From positions 1-42,270 of the forward strand of contig CAZOLJ010000040.1 of NCBI GenBank assembly GCA_964580575.1: a stretch of DNA of 42,270 nucleotides, read 5' to 3'. Shown piece by piece: positions 38,611-42,270 of the stretch. The notes beneath the pieces were generated by a model. The model did no database searches and was not told the origin of the DNA. It saw nothing but the letters and a program-made list of their open reading frames with translations. Both the position numbers and the translations under genes were made by a program. The DNA comes from CAVPDE01 sp964580575. GTDB taxonomy: Bacteria; Desulfobacterota; DSM-4660; Desulfatiglandales; HGW-15. Position 1 is the first letter of the stretch. The number at the start of each line of letters is the position of its first letter.

Positions 38611-39390
38611 CTAAATGGTGATGACCCCTTGCATGTAAGCGACAGCCCGTCCTGAGATGATGACCCGGTCCCCCTGGTCTTTGCAAAACAACTCACCCCC
38701 TCGTTTCGAAACCTGATGGGCGAGAAGGTCCTTCTTTCCCAGTTTCTTGGCCCAGTAAGGGACGAGAGCACAGTGGGCGGAGCCGGTCACCGGATCCTCA
38801 TTCACGCCATATTTTGGCGCGAAAAACCTGGAGACAAAATCCACCCCTTTCCCTTTTGCGGTGACCGTTACCCCACGCAGGTCAACCTTCTTGAGAAGAA
38901 GCATATCCGGATCAAGGGTTCGAACGTCCTCCTCCATGGGGAAGAGCACAAGATAATCCTGTGACCGCAACACCTCCGAAGGCTTCTTGCCCAGGGCCTC
39001 GATCAGTTCGGCTGGCGCTTTGCACGGCGCAGGCGGCTGTGACGGGAAATCCATGGACAGGAGCTCTCCCTGCTTTGAAACCGTGAGCAGACCGCTTCTG
39101 GACTGGAAACTGACTTCTGTCATGGTCGGATCGAGATGGGTGAAAAGAACATAGGCCGAGGCAAGCGTTGCGTGGCCGCACAGGTCCACTTCAGAGGCCG
39201 GGGTAAACCAGCGGATGTGATAGCCCTGGTCCAGAGGAACAAAGAAGGCGGTTTCGGAGAGGTTGTTCTCCATGGCAATGGCCTGCATGAGGTCATCGTC
39301 CAGCCACTTCTCGAGAGGGCAGACCGCAGCTGGGTTGCCTGCAAATACACGGCTCGTGAACGCATCGATTTGGTAAAGAGGAAGTTTCAT
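38611..39390 (-). CDS. PhzF-family isomerase-like protein
   Basis: PhzF proteins share a diaminopimelate epimerase-like fold; most are uncharacterised outside phenazine producers. The 259-residue protein has LYQIDAFTSRVFAGNPAAVC at the start, NNLSETAFFVPLDQG with the catalytic Glu46, and IRWFTPASEVDLCGHATLAS. The C-terminal half has VDFVSRFFAPKYGVNEDPVTGSAHCALVPYW-like sequence, with ligand-binding residues intact. No phenazine genes are nearby, so the substrate is unknown. Confidence 0.93.
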   Translation of the reverse strand: MKLPLYQIDAFTSRVFAGNPAAVCPLEKWLDDDLMQAIAMENNLSETAFFVPLDQGYHIRWFTPASEVDLCGHATLASAYVLFTHLDPTMTEVSFQSRSGLLTVSKQGELLSMDFPSQPPAPCKAPAELIEALGKKPSEVLRSQDYLVLFPMEEDVRTLDPDMLLLKKVDLRGVTVTAKGKGVDFVSRFFAPKYGVNEDPVTGSAHCALVPYWAKKLGKKDLLAHQVSKRGGELFCKDQGDRVIISGRAVAYMQGVITI

Positions 39391-39409
39391 GAGAATCTCC
39401 TTTGAAAAA

Positions 39410-39817
39410 TCATCTTTCTGATGCCCACAACCAGAGCGCTGCTGCCAGTCCCCACAGGGCGTTGAAAAAGAGCACGAAGGCGGGAGTTAAAGTGCCCAAG
39501 TCAAGCCCCAACATGCCCTTATTTAGATAGTTTGGGAAAATGACGAAGAGTTGAACAATCGTGGGGCCCAGACTGAAGAGAAGTCCTTGACTGAGAGGTC
39601 GATTCTTGAAAGCGGGTATAAGAAAGAGAAGACCCCAGATGCCGCCCCAGACCGTTCGCTGGTAAAGGTAGGCCGGCGTCAGGCTGGGGGCGATTTTCAC
39701 TCCCAGCTCTGCGGTGATTTCCGCTCTTCCGAACAACCACACAACGACGGCATTCAAAACCCCTCCAAAACAGCCTGAAGCAAAGACCAGAGAAAGCTTG
39801 CGAAAAAAGCTTTTCAT
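39410..39817 (-). CDS. small conserved-looking membrane protein
   Basis: The protein of 135 residues has about four hydrophobic segments: SLVFASGCFGGVLNAVVVWLF, TVWGGIWGLLFLIPAF, LLFSLGPTIVQLFVIF and the C-terminal FVLFFNALWGLAAALWLW. The start at 39817 is chosen because GGGAGG lies 8 nt upstream; sequence before it in the same frame is not protein-like. I do not recognise a named family. It follows the PhzF-like gene on the same strand but is transcribed before it, with 19 nt between them. Confidence 0.7.
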   Translation of the reverse strand: MKSFFRKLSLVFASGCFGGVLNAVVVWLFGRAEITAELGVKIAPSLTPAYLYQRTVWGGIWGLLFLIPAFKNRPLSQGLLFSLGPTIVQLFVIFPNYLNKGMLGLDLGTLTPAFVLFFNALWGLAAALWLWASER

Positions 39818-39941
39818 GTGGTTGGCCTCCCCCTTCCCAATGCGGGCCTTTGGCCGCAACCAAATAGAAGTTGAAAAGGAAATGGGTATCGTTCCTCCGG
39901 TAATGGGGCAGCCGCGAAACGGCCACAAAGGGAGGAACGCC

Positions 39942-40076
39942 ACGCAACACTTCATCGATAAGCATACAGGAAAAATTACGGGAACGGTAGCCTGTTTTGA
40001 TCGGATTCTGTTCAAGGGATACCTGCCGATCCGTTGGCCTGAGAGCAATCAAGGTGGCAGCCGTGGGGAAGGGTAG
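39942..40076 (+). pseudogene. N-terminal fragment of a transposase-like family, start codon lost
   Basis: The frame reads TQHFIDKHTGKITGTVACFD then RILFKGYLPIRWPESN before unrelated sequence. This resembles the first 35 or so residues of a large transposase-associated family that typically starts M-x-x-FI-x-KH and continues FDRIVFKGYLP. An AGGGAGGA ribosome binding site lies 5 nt before codon 39942, but that codon is ACG, so the original ATG appears mutated. The remainder of the gene is absent. The family match is from memory. Confidence 0.4.
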
Positions 40077-40252
40077 CTCACTTCTTCAGCAACGGTCCAG
40101 CCCTTGAGGTTAGAACGAAGCCAGTTTGCCGCCTCCTCTGAGGCTTCAGAAGAGCATCCGGATGCGAAGATAATGTATGTCCTCCCGACCAAGTGCTGAA
40201 GAGGCACTTGGCAGAAGCAGCTACGTGCCTCTTTTGTTCTATTTCTTTCCAT
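40049..40252 (-). CDS. possible small protein (67 residues) overlapping a lipoprotein gene
   Basis: The frame contains a protein-like stretch, LVGRTYIIFASGCSSEASEE then AANWLRSNLKGWTVAEEV, and begins at an ATG overlapping the 3' end of the upstream lipoprotein gene by 14 nt. There is no strong ribosome binding site; translation could be coupled. No family is recognised, and it may be a remnant of a larger gene. Confidence 0.3.
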   Translation of the reverse strand: MERNRTKEARSCFCQVPLQHLVGRTYIIFASGCSSEASEEAANWLRSNLKGWTVAEEVSYPSPRLPP

Positions 40253-40397
40253 ACCATCCAGGGCTGTAGGTTGAGTGGCATCCGCAAATGTCCGGCTGGC
40301 CCATTGGGCCGGTGGGAAGTTTACCACCTCCACCCGAAGCGCATCCTGCAAGGGCCAAACCAATCAGAAGAACCAGAATCGCTTTTGTGATTTTCAT
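40239..40397 (-). CDS. small lipoprotein (52 residues)
   Basis: The peptide starts MKITKAILVLLIGLALAGCA, a textbook lipoprotein signal with lipobox LAGC (Cys19). After cleavage only about 34 residues remain, rich in Gly and with a CGC motif (QPDICGCHSTY). AAGGAGGG lies 4 nt before the ATG. The role is unknown; such short lipoproteins are often poorly annotated. Confidence 0.7.
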   Translation of the reverse strand: MKITKAILVLLIGLALAGCASGGGGKLPTGPMGQPDICGCHSTYSPGWYGKK

Positions 40398-40646
40398 GAC
40401 ACCCTCCTTTCGTGCTCGGTTCCTCCAACTCTTCTCTTTCGATAGCGTGACAAGATTATCGTATTCCTCTCCGAAAGAAAAGTGCAATGGAAAGATGCCG
40501 CCCTGATTCCGGTGCTTTTTCTTTTGCCTTGCGCCTGCTTGACTTAGAGGATGAACCGCCCCATCTTTTTGCTAGATATTAGTTGGGAGAGGTATCCTTG
40601 TTAACTTCTACTCGTGTGACCACTTAGTAGGTTTGAGGGGGGAGAT

Positions 40647-41627
40647 ATGGCAAAAGCGATCAGGATGTACAAGACAGGCGGACCTGAAGTCATGGTCTGG
40701 GAAGACAACGATCCGGGCAGACCAGGACCAGGGGAAGCTTTAATCCGTCATGAAGCAGTGGGTCTCAATTTCATTGATGTGTACCACCGCACAGGCCTCT
40801 ATCCTTTGCCATCCCTGCCTGCCACGCCGGGAATGGAAGGTGCAGGGATTGTGGAGGCAGTGGGTGAAGGGGTGACAGAAGTGAAGGTGGGCGATCGGGT
40901 CGCCTATGCCGGGTTGCCGCCGGGGGCCTATGCGCAAGTCCGGCTCATTCCTGCCCATCGCTTAGTGAGGCTTCCGGAGAGCATCCCCACGCGACAGGCA
41001 GCGGGGATGATGCTGCGGGGAATGACGGCGAGATATCTTCTCTATGGATGCTACAGAGTGAAAAAAGGAGATACCATTCTCATCCAGGCTGCTGCCGGAG
41101 GGGTGGGTCTTATCGTGTCGCAGTGGGCCAAGTTTCTCGGAGCTACGGTGATCGGCACAGTCGGATCGAAGGACAAAGCTCAACTGGCAAGAGCCCATGG
41201 CAGCGACCACACGATTCTTTATAGAGAAGAGGATTTCGCTTCCAAGGTCAAGGAAATCACAGGGGGCCGAGGTGTTGATGTTGTTTATGACTCCGTCGGC
41301 CAGGCAACCTTCATGAAATCCCTCGACTGCCTGAGACCCATGGGGATGATGGTTTCCTTCGGTCAGTCATCTGGAACGGTGCCGCCCTTTGACCTGGGTG
41401 TCCTTTCTGCAAAAGGCTCTCTCTTCCTAACCCGGCCGACGCTCATGGCGTACACGGAGAAGAGGGAAGACCTCCTTGCGCATGCCAAGGATTTGTTCGA
41501 AGTGGTCACCAAAGGCGCGGTAAAGATCGAGATCCATCAGACCTATCCGCTTGCCGAAGCCAGCCGGGCCCATCGGGATGTAGAAGCCCGCAGGACAACA
41601 GGGTCCACGATCCTGATCCCGAGTTGA
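40647..41627 (+). CDS. zinc-independent quinone oxidoreductase (MDR family)
   Basis: The 326-residue protein belongs to the NADPH:quinone reductase branch of the medium-chain dehydrogenases. It has the N-terminal AIRMYKTGGPEVMVWEDNDP and EAVGLNFIDVYHRTGLYPLP, then GMEGAGIVEAVGEGVTEVKV, the coenzyme loop ILIQAAAGGVGLIVSQWAKF, VDVVYDSVGQATFMKSLDCL and the terminal TTGSTILIP. No zinc-ligand Cys are seen, consistent with the QOR type. Its start is preceded by GGGGGGAG. It stands alone; 40398-40646 upstream shows no gene or convincing promoter. Confidence 0.92.
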   Translation: MAKAIRMYKTGGPEVMVWEDNDPGRPGPGEALIRHEAVGLNFIDVYHRTGLYPLPSLPATPGMEGAGIVEAVGEGVTEVKVGDRVAYAGLPPGAYAQVRLIPAHRLVRLPESIPTRQAAGMMLRGMTARYLLYGCYRVKKGDTILIQAAAGGVGLIVSQWAKFLGATVIGTVGSKDKAQLARAHGSDHTILYREEDFASKVKEITGGRGVDVVYDSVGQATFMKSLDCLRPMGMMVSFGQSSGTVPPFDLGVLSAKGSLFLTRPTLMAYTEKREDLLAHAKDLFEVVTKGAVKIEIHQTYPLAEASRAHRDVEARRTTGSTILIPS

Positions 41628-41645
41628 CCAGCCAATGACGAATTT

Positions 41646-41702
41646 GGAGGGGGATTGAGGACATCCTACATGTCGTTGGGTTAATTCATCCCCCTTCCAT
41701 TT
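41646..41702 (+). terminator. probable terminator between convergent genes
   Basis: GGAGGGGGAT (41646-41655) pairs with ATCCCCCTTCC (41688-41698) with one bulge, enclosing a smaller GACAT/ATGTC hairpin, and is followed by ATTTTCCC. It separates the quinone oxidoreductase gene from the convergent membrane-protein gene and may serve both. Confidence 0.45.
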
Positions 41703-41706
41703 TCCC

Positions 41707-42261
41707 TTATCCTTTCCGGAAGGCCACAACGCATAATCCGACCATGTACCACGCCATACACTCGGTGAACAACATTGTGCTCACCAGCAAAGTCTGGATT
41801 GATTCCGGATTCGCAACCGAGAGATCGACATAAACTCCATAACCCGCAATGTAGCCGACAGCGATGGTCGTGAGGAGACTTGGAATGACAAGCTTGCGCT
41901 TGAGGGTGTCCGTTAAAAATCCTGTTTCCTTTATATGCTCCCAAAACGAGAAACCCATTGCGAATCCCACCACTCCTGCTGCCCACATCTCAAAGACATA
42001 GATGCTTATCCCAGAAAATAGTAACAATCCCACCGCGGGGACCATGGCAATTAAGCTCGCCAACAGGACTCTTTGTAATAAGTCCCACCTGATGTGCAGT
42101 TTCGAGGTGCTTTTATTGTTCCCGTTGGAAAATTTCATTTTTTCAGGTTCAGGGTGGAGGATGGATGCAACGTACCCCAGCATATAGAAAAAGATGAAGC
42201 ACAAGGCAGTATTTATGCAGGAAATGCAGTGGCGGTAAAACTCGGGAGGATGGGTTTCCAT
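41707..42261 (-). CDS. membrane protein of unknown function, close to window edge
   Basis: The 184-residue reading has about five hydrophobic segments: an N-terminal CINTALCFIFFYMLGYVASI, VLLASLIAMVPAVGLLLFSG, VFEMWAAGVVGFAMGFSFW, LLTTIAVGYIAGYGVYV and LVSTMLFTECMAWYMVGLC. The N-terminus carries HCISC-like residues. A hydrophilic loop (KFSNGNNKSTSKL) separates the first two segments. The ATG at 42261 is 9 nt from the right edge, so the ribosome binding site cannot be seen and the true start could lie outside. I recognise no family. Confidence 0.65.
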   Translation of the reverse strand: METHPPEFYRHCISCINTALCFIFFYMLGYVASILHPEPEKMKFSNGNNKSTSKLHIRWDLLQRVLLASLIAMVPAVGLLLFSGISIYVFEMWAAGVVGFAMGFSFWEHIKETGFLTDTLKRKLVIPSLLTTIAVGYIAGYGVYVDLSVANPESIQTLLVSTMLFTECMAWYMVGLCVVAFRKG

Positions 42262-42270
42262 AGTCCAAAC

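Noticed and set aside
39410..40048. Longer 212-residue version of the small membrane protein
   Set aside because: The extra N-terminal sequence is not protein-like, overlaps the gene remnant on the other strand, and lacks a ribosome binding site. The ATG at 39817 has a good one.

Overview
The window looks like a chromosomal segment of an anaerobic, Gram-negative bacterium, most likely from the Desulfobacterota (former Deltaproteobacteria). Pointers are an arabinose-5-phosphate isomerase (Kdo/LPS synthesis), outer-membrane-type lipoproteins, a HesB-like protein with an in-frame UGA that reads as selenocysteine, a lipoate-assembly cluster built on a radical SAM enzyme that is not ordinary LipA, and many palindromic intergenic repeats of a kind I associate with that group. 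The assignment is inference; there is no rRNA gene to test it.

Region 1 (1-4600) is accessory DNA. A class-C-type group II intron, cut by the left window edge and carrying a reverse transcriptase with an altered YADD box, is split at its domain V/VI junction by a complete IS4-family (Tn5/IS50-like) element at 1078-2964, with near-perfect 18-bp inverted repeats and a 10-bp target duplication. The IS carries a divergent DUF6788-like passenger gene. Next come a decayed secreted-protein gene, two tandem hairpins, and a tyrosine recombinase lacking its N-terminus beside tRNA-Lys(UUU): the remnant of an island at a tRNA gene.

Region 2 (4600-10900, minus strand) holds two gene groups. The first is a GcvH-like lipoate carrier, a lipoate-protein ligase and a LipS-type radical SAM protein. 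The second is a ChaN-like lipoprotein, a zinc-ribbon Nudix hydrolase and hisD, with very tight spacing.

Region 3 (10900-27650, plus strand) is mainly core metabolism: uvrC, an M23 peptidase, secA, argJ, a GDP-mannose pair overlapping rdgB, the HesB-like selenoprotein, a YggS-type PLP protein, a TtcA-like tRNA thiolase, an ACT protein and carB.

Region 4 (27650-37100) contains transketolase (minus), an FKBP-like protein with a Cys/His tail (plus), a DapA-like lyase overlapping the Kdo-pathway isomerase kdsD (minus), thrC-phosphatase-rlmH (plus), a lone receiver domain, and hisH-hisF (minus).

Region 5 (37100-42270) contains 3-hydroxyacyl-CoA dehydrogenase, a universal stress protein, a PhzF-like protein, small membrane and lipoprotein genes, a gene fragment with a lost start codon, a quinone oxidoreductase and a membrane protein at the right edge.

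Intergenic gaps are filled with several families of short palindromic repeats. One family forms a hairpin at the 3' ends of three unrelated genes and appears to supply the last residues of two of them.
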